In this document: piece by piece, positions 48,180 through 56,568 of the stretch
Numbering within the stretch: position 1 is the first letter of the stretch
Layout: every line of letters begins with the position of its first letter
Assembly (NCBI GenBank): GCA_030849075.1
Contig: JASAOO010003409.1
Span: forward strand, 1 to 56,568
DNA length: 56,568 nt
DNA from: Zelonia costaricensis
Lineage: Eukaryota; Euglenozoa; Kinetoplastea; Trypanosomatida; Trypanosomatidae
Reading direction: 5' to 3'
Position numbers and translations under genes: made by a program
The notes under the pieces: generated by a model
The model's database searches: none
Seen by the model: only the letters and a program-made list of their open reading frames with translations
What the model was told of the DNA's origin: nothing

Positions 48180-51100
48180 ATGTCGGTACGAAGTGTGGTG
48201 ATGGGCGGCCGTGCGCCGCTGCCGCCGCGGCAGATGCCCGCCTACGCCTACCAGGCAGCCCCACACACTCGCACGCTGGCGCCAGACGCATCCGCGGCGG
48301 CCGCGATCTCGCTGCTGTGGAGGCTCTGGCTGGAGGGGCAGTACAACGAGCTGACGAGGCGACTCGCAAGCGTAGGCGACGTACTGTCCAGCAAGGGGGA
48401 ATCGAAGTTTGCCTGCGAGTTTCTCGCACACGGTGGGCTGGACATCTACTGCCTCATCCTGTGCGACCCGTTCAACCCGCTGCGCTTTTCGCTGGACCGC
48501 ACCACGCACCGCACCTCCGCTGCAGACCGGGGACGGTGGCAGCGCACGTTGGAGCTCATCATCGGCATTTACGCCGAGGTGATGCTGCAGCTCACGGACC
48601 TTGTGGCAGATCAGAACGACCTTGGCTGGGTGATCTACGACCGCTATCCAGGCCTCTTCTACCGGCTCATCGAGTTCCTCGAGGACAGCTCGCTGTGGTC
48701 CACCGCGACCGGGCTCTTGGAGCACACGCTGGCCTGCGTCGGCCCCGTCATCGAGATCAGCAAGACGCCGTCCCTCATCAAGGTGCTGCGCGGTGCATCG
48801 CCGATGGCCATGGCCGCCTTCTGCCGCTTCCTGGCGCTTCTCATCCTACCCGGCCTCGCCCAGGGGCAGAACCCCATCGTCGCCCGCCGCCTGCACTACC
48901 CGGAAACGGTGCTCGTGCTGCGGCAGGTGCAGCGCGTTGTGGACAGCAACGTGCTCTGGCTTGTGGGTGAGCGGGGCCTCGTGTCGACGCTGATCGGCCT
49001 GTGCGAGCTGCGCCCCAACGGGCTGCGAGTGCAGCAGGGGGGTCGGTCGATGATGATGCTGCCGCCGGAGCCGGCTATCCTCAGCGGCGACGCCGCGACT
49101 CGAGCGGCCGCCTTCATGGGTGCCGACCCGGAGGATGCGGACTGGGAGGACGAGGAGGAGGGCGAGGAGGACGGGACGTGGACAGACAATGACGAGGGTG
49201 ACGGCAGCGGCGCCTCTGGCAACAGCGACGGCACCGCCGACTTCCTCGTCGACGGCTCCTCCCTCCCGACCCTCTTCGCCGGGATCGAGCGGCTGCTGGG
49301 GCTCCGGCAGCACCAGGGCGGTGGCGGCAGCAGCAGTGTGCCACGTGCGCCAGCGCCGTCCGCCACGCCCACCCCGCCCCCGTCGCTGCTGCCGGCAGCC
49401 GGCACCGCGGCACGGGGACGCGCGCAGGGCACCACCAGCGGCAGTAGCACAAGCGCCGGCGCCGCGGCGGCGGCACCCGCGACGACGAGCAGCGGCGGCA
49501 GCGACATCTCAGGCGGTGCGCGAATCGCGGCCCTCGCGGAGAACCTTGAGCTGATGCACAATGCCATCCGCACCGGCAGTGTCGCTGCGCTGCGCGAAGT
49601 GGGCCGGCTGGGCCTGACCGGCGACGGGTCGGCGGGCTCGAGTGCGGCAGCGATTCCCGGCGTCGACGCTATCACAGTGGAGATGTTGGCGCAGCTGCAG
49701 CGCATGGGTCTGCCGCGAGACGGGGCGGAGCAGCTGAACTTCCTCAGCCGCATCACGTCGAACCAGATCGAAGCCGAGGATCCCTCGCGACTGGTGCAGT
49801 GGATGATGGACCGCGACATGCTCGCCGACGAGGACCTTGACGACACCGTCAAGCCCGCCATGGATATCCACTGGTGGGTCGGCGCGGCCGACACGCGGCA
49901 GCGGTGGCGACTGCGTGACCCCACGCTGCTGCCGGAGCGGGACGACAACCGGCACGAGCTGGTGCGGGCGGCCCTACGGCGCACCGTCGCCCCGCCGCCG
50001 CGGCCGCCGACCCGCGAAGAGTTTTACCAGGCCAACGGGCGGCTCTCAGACAAGCTCTTCGAGCCGCTGCCGGAGCAGACGAACACGGACCCGACGGACA
50101 TGCAGCGCATTGTGGAGTCGCAGAGCGAGGTGCTGTACCTGCTCAACATGTTTCTTTCCACCTTCTATTTCAGCGACTCGTGGCAGATAATGCGGGAGTG
50201 CCAGTGGGTGCCCCGCTCCGTGGCGATGCTGGAGACCGCCTTCGGGCTCGACCCGACGCTGCCGGCCTTTGTGGACGTACCGCCACACGTGAATCTGCCA
50301 GAGAAGATGCGCACCCTGCCGCGCTTCCTGCCGCCGCCGCCGCCCACGAGTGAGGGGAGGGCGGCTGCGGTGGTGGCGCTGCCGGGCAGCGACGAGCCGC
50401 AGTACCCGGCCACCTGGCGGGTGCAGCCGCTGCTCGAGCTGCTGGGCGATAGCGCACTGATGTACCTGCGCGACCCCAACCAGATCGCCGCCGAGGAGCC
50501 GGACAACCACCAGCATGGCCCGGACACGATGCGCAAGATGGAGCTGCTGCGCTGCTTGTACGAGTACTGGAATGCGCAGGACCGGCGCGAGCAGGAGATG
50601 GTGGTCGCCGACGCCGCTGTCGTCACGGCTGCCTGCAAAAACGCAAGGGCTATTGCGCGGGTGATCAGTCGCGATCACGAGGACAGCTGCGTGCGCGTGA
50701 GTCTCTACCAGACGCTCGACTCCTACCTTCGCACCTTCCTCTTCCAAGAGCCCCACCGCGACGGTGCGGACTCGGCGCAGACGATCCTTGGCAAGGCGCT
50801 GCTGCAGAGCTTGTTGGAGCGGGTCTACAACGGCACTCGCATTGCCGGGCTTAGCGGGTCCATGACGCCGGCGCGGCTGCAGTCCAACATGCTGCAGCTC
50901 CTCGGCGAGCTGCTCTGCTTCCACGCCGGCAACCTGCGCATTCTCTGTGAGTACGTAGTGGGCCAGCACGACCTGAGCTACCTGAACGCGGCGAGCAGCA
51001 ACGCAAATCGGCAGAACCCCGTCATACTATCCGCGGAGCACGAGGCGGTGGAGGCGATTTTGCAGCGGCCACCGCTGGAGCGGGAGGAGCACGAGCCCTT

Positions 51101-52412
51101 TGGCAGCGTCCTCCTGCGCCGCCTCTACGCCATCGGCGTCGACGCGCACCTCCTGCTCCGCGCGCTGCTGCTGTCTCTCACGCCGGGGCTGCGGTCGCGG
51201 GGCAACTACCTCGCCAAGCCCGTGCCAGACTCCGTCGAGGATGTGCGGCTGCCGGCGGTGCTGCCGGGCATCGGGCGCACCAGCGACATCATCTCTGGCG
51301 ACGCCGTGCGCATCGCCTTCGTCATTCGCGTGTCGCGGCGCTACGCGCGGCTTATCACGCTGTCGCCCCCCACCGGGCCGCAGCGGGTGGCGCTGCTGCG
51401 GGAGCTGGTGAAGGAGCTCGCCCGCACGCCGCACCGGCAGGCGCCGGAGCAGCGGCCCTTCCCGGGGCTCATGTGCGCCGCGGACGACCTCGCCCTTCTC
51501 GAGGCGGGCAGCCCGCTGCCACCGGTTGGACCTCCAGCGCGACTTCGCGCGCCGTTGTTCAGCGAGGGCCGCACGTCGCACGGCGATACGAAGTCAGCGG
51601 GGGCAGAGAGGAGCACGGGCAGCGACACCGACGCCTTCGACAAGGACGCGGTGCAGCTGGCAGAGCTCGCCCCTCTCTCCCGCCTCCTGCTGAGTGAGCC
51701 GTCGAAGCTCATCTTCGCGGCCCTCTGCAGCCTCAACATCGAGGCGATGGAGGACAACAGCCGGCTGTCCGTGGTCACGACGGCGCTGCTCGTCTTCTTG
51801 CGGGTCGCCGCGATGTCGGGCGAGGCCGCAGAGACGCACGTTCGCGCCGTGCTGGAGGCGATGCGGCCGGACGCGCAGCAGGGCTTTGAGTCGTGGGTCG
51901 CGGATGAGCGCGCGGCGCGTGCGCGCGAGCGGGCTGCGCGGCACGCGGATGCGGTGCGCACAGCTCCGGCGAGTGCTTTCTTCGCTGGTGACGGAGGCGT
52001 GTGCACGTGTGATTGGCGCGACGCCGCGAAGGCGGAGGGCGGTGGCGGCACCGTCATGCAGCACAGCGCCGAGGCGGACGAGGGTGCCAACGGAAAGGCC
52101 GCCGCGATGCGCGGCGGGGCCGCCGACGAGCCGCGCTGGCGCTGCCCCGCCTTCATGGGCTACGGCTCCTGCGATCCCCCGCATGAGGGAAGCGTGTACC
52201 AGCGCGAGTTTGGCGGCTGCTTCTACCGCAGCTTCTTCCGGCTTCTGTGTCTCTGGGTCGGCTACTACGCGTCGTGCCAGCGCTACGTGGAGACGGTGTA
52301 CTTCAGCACGGAGGTGGCCTTTGGCGAGTTCAAGACGATGGCGCTGTACCTGCTGCGCGTCTTGCCCGACTTCTTCATGCCACCCTTCTCCGCACTGCCG
52401 GGAGAGGCGTAG
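48180..52412 (+). CDS. Large helical-repeat protein, TRPC4AP (DUF3689)-like
   Basis: 1410 residues, alpha-helical and probably soluble. The N-terminal third looks like ARM/HEAT-type helices (for example SLIKVLRGASPMAMAAFCRF). A very acidic stretch (about 315-335) and a Gly/Ser/Ala-rich linker (about 380-445) follow. A segment near 497-545 (VEMLAQLQRMGL...) faintly resembles a UBA domain. The second half is again helical, with MLQLLGELLCFHAGNLRILC similar to the FDLLCELVKFN segment of TRPC4AP/TRUSS. The C-terminus (FFRLLCLWVGYYASCQRYVE then FSTEVAFGEFKTMALYLL) recalls the TRPC4AP end (FWQ.HY...CISFSYWKETVSILL). In animals TRPC4AP is a substrate adaptor of a CUL4-DDB1 ubiquitin ligase. The match is from memory. 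ATG 48180 is chosen because the nine upstream codons begin with GTG. Confidence 0.6.
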   Translation: MSVRSVVMGGRAPLPPRQMPAYAYQAAPHTRTLAPDASAAAAISLLWRLWLEGQYNELTRRLASVGDVLSSKGESKFACEFLAHGGLDIYCLILCDPFNPLRFSLDRTTHRTSAADRGRWQRTLELIIGIYAEVMLQLTDLVADQNDLGWVIYDRYPGLFYRLIEFLEDSSLWSTATGLLEHTLACVGPVIEISKTPSLIKVLRGASPMAMAAFCRFLALLILPGLAQGQNPIVARRLHYPETVLVLRQVQRVVDSNVLWLVGERGLVSTLIGLCELRPNGLRVQQGGRSMMMLPPEPAILSGDAATRAAAFMGADPEDADWEDEEEGEEDGTWTDNDEGDGSGASGNSDGTADFLVDGSSLPTLFAGIERLLGLRQHQGGGGSSSVPRAPAPSATPTPPPSLLPAAGTAARGRAQGTTSGSSTSAGAAAAAPATTSSGGSDISGGARIAALAENLELMHNAIRTGSVAALREVGRLGLTGDGSAGSSAAAIPGVDAITVEMLAQLQRMGLPRDGAEQLNFLSRITSNQIEAEDPSRLVQWMMDRDMLADEDLDDTVKPAMDIHWWVGAADTRQRWRLRDPTLLPERDDNRHELVRAALRRTVAPPPRPPTREEFYQANGRLSDKLFEPLPEQTNTDPTDMQRIVESQSEVLYLLNMFLSTFYFSDSWQIMRECQWVPRSVAMLETAFGLDPTLPAFVDVPPHVNLPEKMRTLPRFLPPPPPTSEGRAAAVVALPGSDEPQYPATWRVQPLLELLGDSALMYLRDPNQIAAEEPDNHQHGPDTMRKMELLRCLYEYWNAQDRREQEMVVADAAVVTAACKNARAIARVISRDHEDSCVRVSLYQTLDSYLRTFLFQEPHRDGADSAQTILGKALLQSLLERVYNGTRIAGLSGSMTPARLQSNMLQLLGELLCFHAGNLRILCEYVVGQHDLSYLNAASSNANRQNPVILSAEHEAVEAILQRPPLEREEHEPFGSVLLRRLYAIGVDAHLLLRALLLSLTPGLRSRGNYLAKPVPDSVEDVRLPAVLPGIGRTSDIISGDAVRIAFVIRVSRRYARLITLSPPTGPQRVALLRELVKELARTPHRQAPEQRPFPGLMCAADDLALLEAGSPLPPVGPPARLRAPLFSEGRTSHGDTKSAGAERSTGSDTDAFDKDAVQLAELAPLSRLLLSEPSKLIFAALCSLNIEAMEDNSRLSVVTTALLVFLRVAAMSGEAAETHVRAVLEAMRPDAQQGFESWVADERAARARERAARHADAVRTAPASAFFAGDGGVCTCDWRDAAKAEGGGGTVMQHSAEADEGANGKAAAMRGGAADEPRWRCPAFMGYGSCDPPHEGSVYQREFGGCFYRSFFRLLCLWVGYYASCQRYVETVYFSTEVAFGEFKTMALYLLRVLPDFFMPPFSALPGEA

Positions 52413-53872
52413 TGCCCGAGCTCACTGCGCGTGATAACGTGCTTGTGGCTGACGGCCTGCACACACCGAGCGAGGGAAGGAGTTTACCTGCGTCATAGAG
52501 CTTGTCTTGCTGAGGCGCCGCTGAAAGGTGCTCGTATGAGTGTGCTTGTGATGAACGATGGCGGTCATGGCTGCCGTGTTGTGAGCGGCGGGGGGGGGGG
52601 ATGGAGGCTTAGTTGCGGGCAGAGGCAGAGAGAGAAGTGGTGCAGGGCTCAGTTGAGGGGTGGAATTGGCGTGACCGGTGCGAAGGTCGACGGCTGCTGC
52701 GCTGACAAGCTGCACAGCTCGCAGCTTCTCCCGTCCGCCTCTCGCGCGTCTCTCGCCTCCTCGTCCCTCTCACACGCTTTCACAGCCTCGGGCTGTTCTA
52801 CACCCTGTGGAGTCCTCCTCCGATTTTTGCTGTCGCAGCGCATCCTCGCCCAAGGAGCACCGTCGCTACAATCGTTCAACGAACAATGGGGAAAACAGAA
52901 ACGCAACGAAAGGGGCAGCAACGCGCCGTTGAAGTGGAGCTGGTACGAGGGCGCAAGACACACACACACACACACACACACAGAGACGCACGGGACGCTT
53001 CGAGAAAGGCCGCGGAGGCGGTGGTGAGGCGGAAGCGTGTGTGTTGGTGTGTGGGCTTTGGGGGGAATGGCGGAGGATGGAGGAGTCGCAGTCGGCGAGG
53101 ACGACGCAAAGGCAAGCGGAGCTGGGCTCTTCTGGGCTGCGGTAGTCGTGCTCCGCTTTTTTTCCTGATCGCCGGCGTCACCGCACGCAGGCCCGCTTCT
53201 CGGTCGCCGACTGCGCGAACCCGTCTGTCGACACCCGTCACCCGTCGGCGCCTGGTCCACGTGCTGTGTATGCGCCGCAGCGCAATTGCAGAGGCGCTCA
53301 CGCCGAGCACCGTCATGTTGACCCACTCATGTGCGCGCGCTCTGGCCATCCTTGTCACGCTCGCCACACACACCTCTGCCGTTTTGCCTCTTCGCTCTCC
53401 TGCCTGCTGCGCAACGCTGCGGCCCACCACGCAGCAGTCTCACGACGACCTTGCTCAACCCCAAACCACACACCCTCATAGCTTCACCGACACCGCCACC
53501 GCACGTCCCCGGTTGTGTCACACTCGCCTCGGCTCTTCACTATTTCACCCTTTATTCACACCGACAGCGCGCCTGTGCTTTTGTTTTTCTTCTTTCTCCG
53601 ATCAGCTTTCCTTCGTCCTCGCCGGCACTCAACTCTCCGCCTTCGCGCCATTCCCCCACCTCTCCCCTCCCCTTCGCCTCCTTCTTACCCGTGCCTCACC
53701 TGCCATCGTGTGCTCTTCTCGCCGAGCCCCCCGCTCTTCCTTCAGTGACTGTTCCTTGTCTCTGTGAGTGTGACTCGTGCTGCGCAGTACTGCGAGTGCA
53801 CCCGTCTGTCTGCGCCGCTTCCCTCTCCAGCTCTTCTCTCCCCTCACCTTTTCCCTCCCACACTTCGCAACC
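52413..53872 (+). other. 1.5-kb intergenic region
   Basis: Starts with a G-rich 3' flank, contains (CA)n at about 52957-52982, then long C/T-rich sequence. The likely acceptor for RPIB is CTCCAG, AG at 53829-53830, giving a ~42-nt leader with no ATG. Frames in between (up to 293 codons) translate C/T-rich DNA and are not accepted. Confidence 0.45.
52957..52982. repeat. (CA)n microsatellite
   Basis: About 12-13 CA dinucleotides in the spacer upstream of RPIB. Confidence 0.85.
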
Positions 53873-54427
53873 ATGTCGAAGCGTGTCGCCCTCGGCTTCG
53901 ACCACGCCGCCTTTAACATGCGTGAGGAGCTCATCGACATCATCAAGGCTTCGGGCGCCGTGTCCGAAGTCATGTCGATGGGCTCGCCGTCCGCGTCCTC
54001 TGTCGACTACCCCGACTACGCGCACGAGGTTTGCGAGGCGATCATGCACGGTAAGGCCGACTACGGCGTGCTGGTGTGCGGCACTGGCATTGGCATGTCC
54101 ATCGCAGCGAACAAGTTCCACGGCATTCGCGCGGCCCTCTGCTTCGACCATGTGACGGCGCAGCTGGCTCGGCAGCACAACGACGCCCACGTCGTGTGCG
54201 TCGGAGTGCGCACGAGTGGGATGGAGATCATCCGTGACATTCTCACTACGTTCCTGACGACGGAGTTCTCGACGGAGGGGCGGCATGGCGGTCGCGTGTC
54301 GAAGATTGCGGACATCGAGAAGAAGGAGATGAAGGAGCCGCTGTGGAACTGCAAGGAGGTGCACAACCACGACCACATCAACGGCAACCACCACGCGGAG
54401 AACGATGCTAACTGCGGCTGCGACTAA
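53873..54427 (+). CDS. RPIB: Ribose-5-phosphate isomerase B
   Basis: 184 residues. Interconverts ribose 5-phosphate and ribulose 5-phosphate in the non-oxidative pentose phosphate pathway; trypanosomatids use this B form, unrelated to human RPIA. Active-site residues are in place: GFDHAAF with Asp10 and His11, DYPDYA (45-50), VCGTGIGMSIAANK with the catalytic Cys at 69 and the anion hole, His102 in QHNDAH, and GVRTSG with Arg113. The body ends at about residue 150; a charged linker and an unusual His/Asn-rich tail (HNHDHINGNHHAEND, then CGCD) follow, which could bind metal. No clear glycosomal targeting signal (no SKL-type end) is seen. ATG 53873 has an ACC context and follows the acceptor at 53829-53830. 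Confidence 0.96.
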   Translation: MSKRVALGFDHAAFNMREELIDIIKASGAVSEVMSMGSPSASSVDYPDYAHEVCEAIMHGKADYGVLVCGTGIGMSIAANKFHGIRAALCFDHVTAQLARQHNDAHVVCVGVRTSGMEIIRDILTTFLTTEFSTEGRHGGRVSKIADIEKKEMKEPLWNCKEVHNHDHINGNHHAENDANCGCD

Positions 54428-56568
54428 TAAGTTAAGCAGAGGGAACTGCCAAGCGAGAGCATGCGCCCCCCCCCCCTCATGCGGGCATGCCCCACACCGC
54501 AGTCCGTTAGCAGTTAGATGGGAGGCCGGGGCGATGCGCAGCGCCGCAAGACGCGGAAAGTACACGCACACACAGGCACACACGCATACATATGCACGCG
54601 CACCACTCACGAGACCGCGCAACGTGAAGGTGACGGCCACGAGACGAGAACGACAGAAAAAATAGGGCACGCATTACGTGCAGCGTGGGAGCCGGTGGGC
54701 CAGGTCGGCTCCCTCTTTCGCACTTTCTCCTGCTCTCCCTCCCTCGTGTCGACCGCGTTTTCTTTTCGGCAGGCCACAGCACGCGCCGCCGCTGTCGCCA
54801 CCATCGCACCTCCCCCATCTCTCTCTCTCTCTGTGTAGGTCGGCATGTCTGCCTTATTGCCCACTACGGCGCTAGAGAAGGCGGCAGTGGCCCATTGTCC
54901 CTCGTCAAGACCGCCGCCGCCGCCGTGCTGTTTTCTTCTCCTCCGTTTGACGCATCAGCGGTGCCGCATGCCTTTCTCTTTCTCTCGTTCCTCTGTGCCG
55001 CTCTCTGCACCGCCCTCCTCCCTTCCACGTCTTTATTGTTCTAAAAGGCACCGCAGGTCTCCCTCGCTCTCTCTCGCTCGCCGCCCCTCTGCGACACCCA
55101 CGCCGCTTCTCACGCGACCGACGCATGAGGAGGAACCCCAGCGGCTGTCGACGCCACTCACCCGCCCGACCGCTGGCCGCTACCCCCTCCCCCTCCTGGC
55201 GTCTTGTTTCGTTATTTCTCCTTGGCTCCCCGTCTCGACTGGCACGAAACGGGGAACTCCGCACGCGCGCCGCTCTTCCTTCTGCCCCCCCCCCCTCTTC
55301 CCTTCTCCCCTCCATCGCCTATATCCCCCCTTCTCCTATTCACGCACAAGCCAATCCGACGCTCCCTATTTCGCGCGCACCCTGTTGTGCGACGCTCTAT
55401 CACTGGGGCTTCTTCCGGTGCGTCCGTGATGCGCGCAGCGGGAGAGGACCGGAGTTTGTGTGGCTCTGAGCCGCGTTGACGACGCCCCCCCTCCTCCCCC
55501 CCTCCCGCTCTCCCTCGCTCTCTTCTCCCCCTCCGGTCTCTTGTCTTTCCCTTCACGTTGGCCCTGCGTCTGGGCGTGGTGGTGGTCTTGCAGTGGGTGA
55601 CGCGCTGCGTGGGGTGTGCCGGCGATGCCGACACACGCGCAGGTGTCGGTGTGTGTCCCGAGCGCTGCTCGTGCGTCGCTGCGTCGGGGCGCGGGCACAC
55701 AGGATCTTGGTTAAGTGCCTTCCGCACCCTCTTCGTGAGGATGGTGTGATAAGTGGCGCGTAACGCACGCACGACGTGCGCAGCACGTGATAATGGCGTC
55801 TGATCTCCGCGACTGCTTTCCCTTTTTTCTGTGTCTGTGTGTGTTTGTGTGTGTGTGTGCGCGGTGCCTCTCCCGGACAATGGGGATTCTAAACCTCTTT
55901 TGCTTTGCGCTTCTTCTCACTCTGCCTCGCCGTCTCCTTTCCGCTGAAGTGGCTGCCGGTTTCGATCCCCAAGTGGGTAGGACAGAGCACGCTGCGCGAA
56001 GTGCGCACTTCCCCACCTTCTCACCCCACTGTTGTGCTGTCGTGTTCTGCGCTCTACTTCGCCCCTTCTCCCCGCTTCCCCTCAACACGGCCACGCTGCG
56101 CTTCTGAACTCTCACAGAGGAGGCACGGCTCACCCTCTTCCACCCCGTGCCTTCGGGACTGGATTCCTGTCTCGGTGGAGTGGGCGGGGGTTGGCGACGG
56201 GAAGTGCGGAGAGGGGAGGGAGGCAGTGGCGCAGCGCTGACGGTGCGCGCGAGGCCCCCCCCCCCCCCGACACGTCACAGCCATGGGCTCTCTCCCTCCC
56301 TCTCTCTCGCGCATCTTTTCTCCTTCCTCTTCTCCTCGCCCTGCTCGCCATCACAAGTTTGTGTGCCAGGGCGGCGCGGCGGCCTGAATCTTGAAGGGGG
56401 GAGGGGGAGGGGATCTTGAACCGGGCACACAACCCACTGAAATCAGTCAGCCAATCACACCCACACAGACACACACAGAGCGTGCAAACAATACCGAAAA
56501 CGAACACGAAACGAGAAGCAAAAAAAAAAACCACAACAACGACTGTTCCCTTTCACGTACGTCCCCCG
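54428..56568 (+). other. 2.1-kb 3' flank to end of window, no gene seen
   Basis: Contains short C runs, C/T-rich blocks at 54710-54840 and 55260-55340, a GT-rich patch at about 55828-55860, a run of 14 C at 56255-56268 and an A run near 56520-56530. Open frames on both strands are low-complexity. The next gene of the unit may start beyond the window. No terminator, tRNA or convergent gene is visible. Confidence 0.4.

Noticed and set aside
55965..55985. B-box-like GGTTTCGATCCCC suggesting a tRNA
   Set aside because: Flanking bases do not form a T-arm stem, and no A box, anticodon arm or acceptor stem could be found.
5646..56568. CRISPR arrays, insertion sequences, phage genes
   Set aside because: No spaced palindromic repeats, transposase or phage motifs; the content is consistently eukaryotic nuclear.

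Overview
The window looks like nuclear DNA of a kinetoplastid flagellate, most likely the Leishmania/Crithidia/Leptomonas group. All 17 supported protein genes lie on the + strand and are intronless. They have very GC-rich third codon positions and are separated by long C/T-rich spacers with polypyrimidine-AG signals of the trans-splicing type, plus many (CA)n/(GT)n and homopolymer tracts. The proteins are eukaryotic: CEP76, DPCD, complex I GRIM-19, RNA polymerase AC19, SUA5. The type B ribose-5-phosphate isomerase is the form trypanosomatids use. The species cannot be named from the sequence alone.

Layout: positions 1 to about 4.4 kb hold no convincing gene. The left ~1.35 kb is C/A-rich with a 14-nt C tract. 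The remainder is G/T-rich with G tracts of 9-13 nt. This is the composition of a divergent strand-switch (bidirectional Pol II start) region, so the + strand array after it is probably the start of a polycistronic unit.

From 4.5 to 27.3 kb there is a compact run of 11 genes: a membrane-anchored GDPD-type lysophospholipase D, a TMEM50/UPF0220 protein, CEP76, a mitochondrial DEAD-box helicase, SUA5, RPC19, an adenylation-carrier-ankyrin protein, DPCD, a GRIM-19/NDUFA13-like complex I subunit, a CEP120-like coiled-coil protein and a divergent CDC123-like protein.

From 27.3 to 56.5 kb the genes are sparse, with spacers of 2.7, 5.2 and 4.8 kb. They are a membrane-anchored CAMK/SNF1-like kinase, two tandem two-TM paralogues, a leucine-rich-repeat protein with an SR-like tail, a 1410-residue TRPC4AP-like protein and RPIB.

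How they work together: genes of one trypanosomatid unit are co-transcribed and need not share a pathway. Even so, three of them (CEP76, DPCD, CEP120-like) belong to centriole, basal-body or cilium biology. The most novel-looking items are the adenylation-PCP-ankyrin fusion, the CEP120-like protein without C2 domains, the two-TM pair and the strand-switch region. All functional calls rest on motif recognition and remembered family sequences; no database search was possible.
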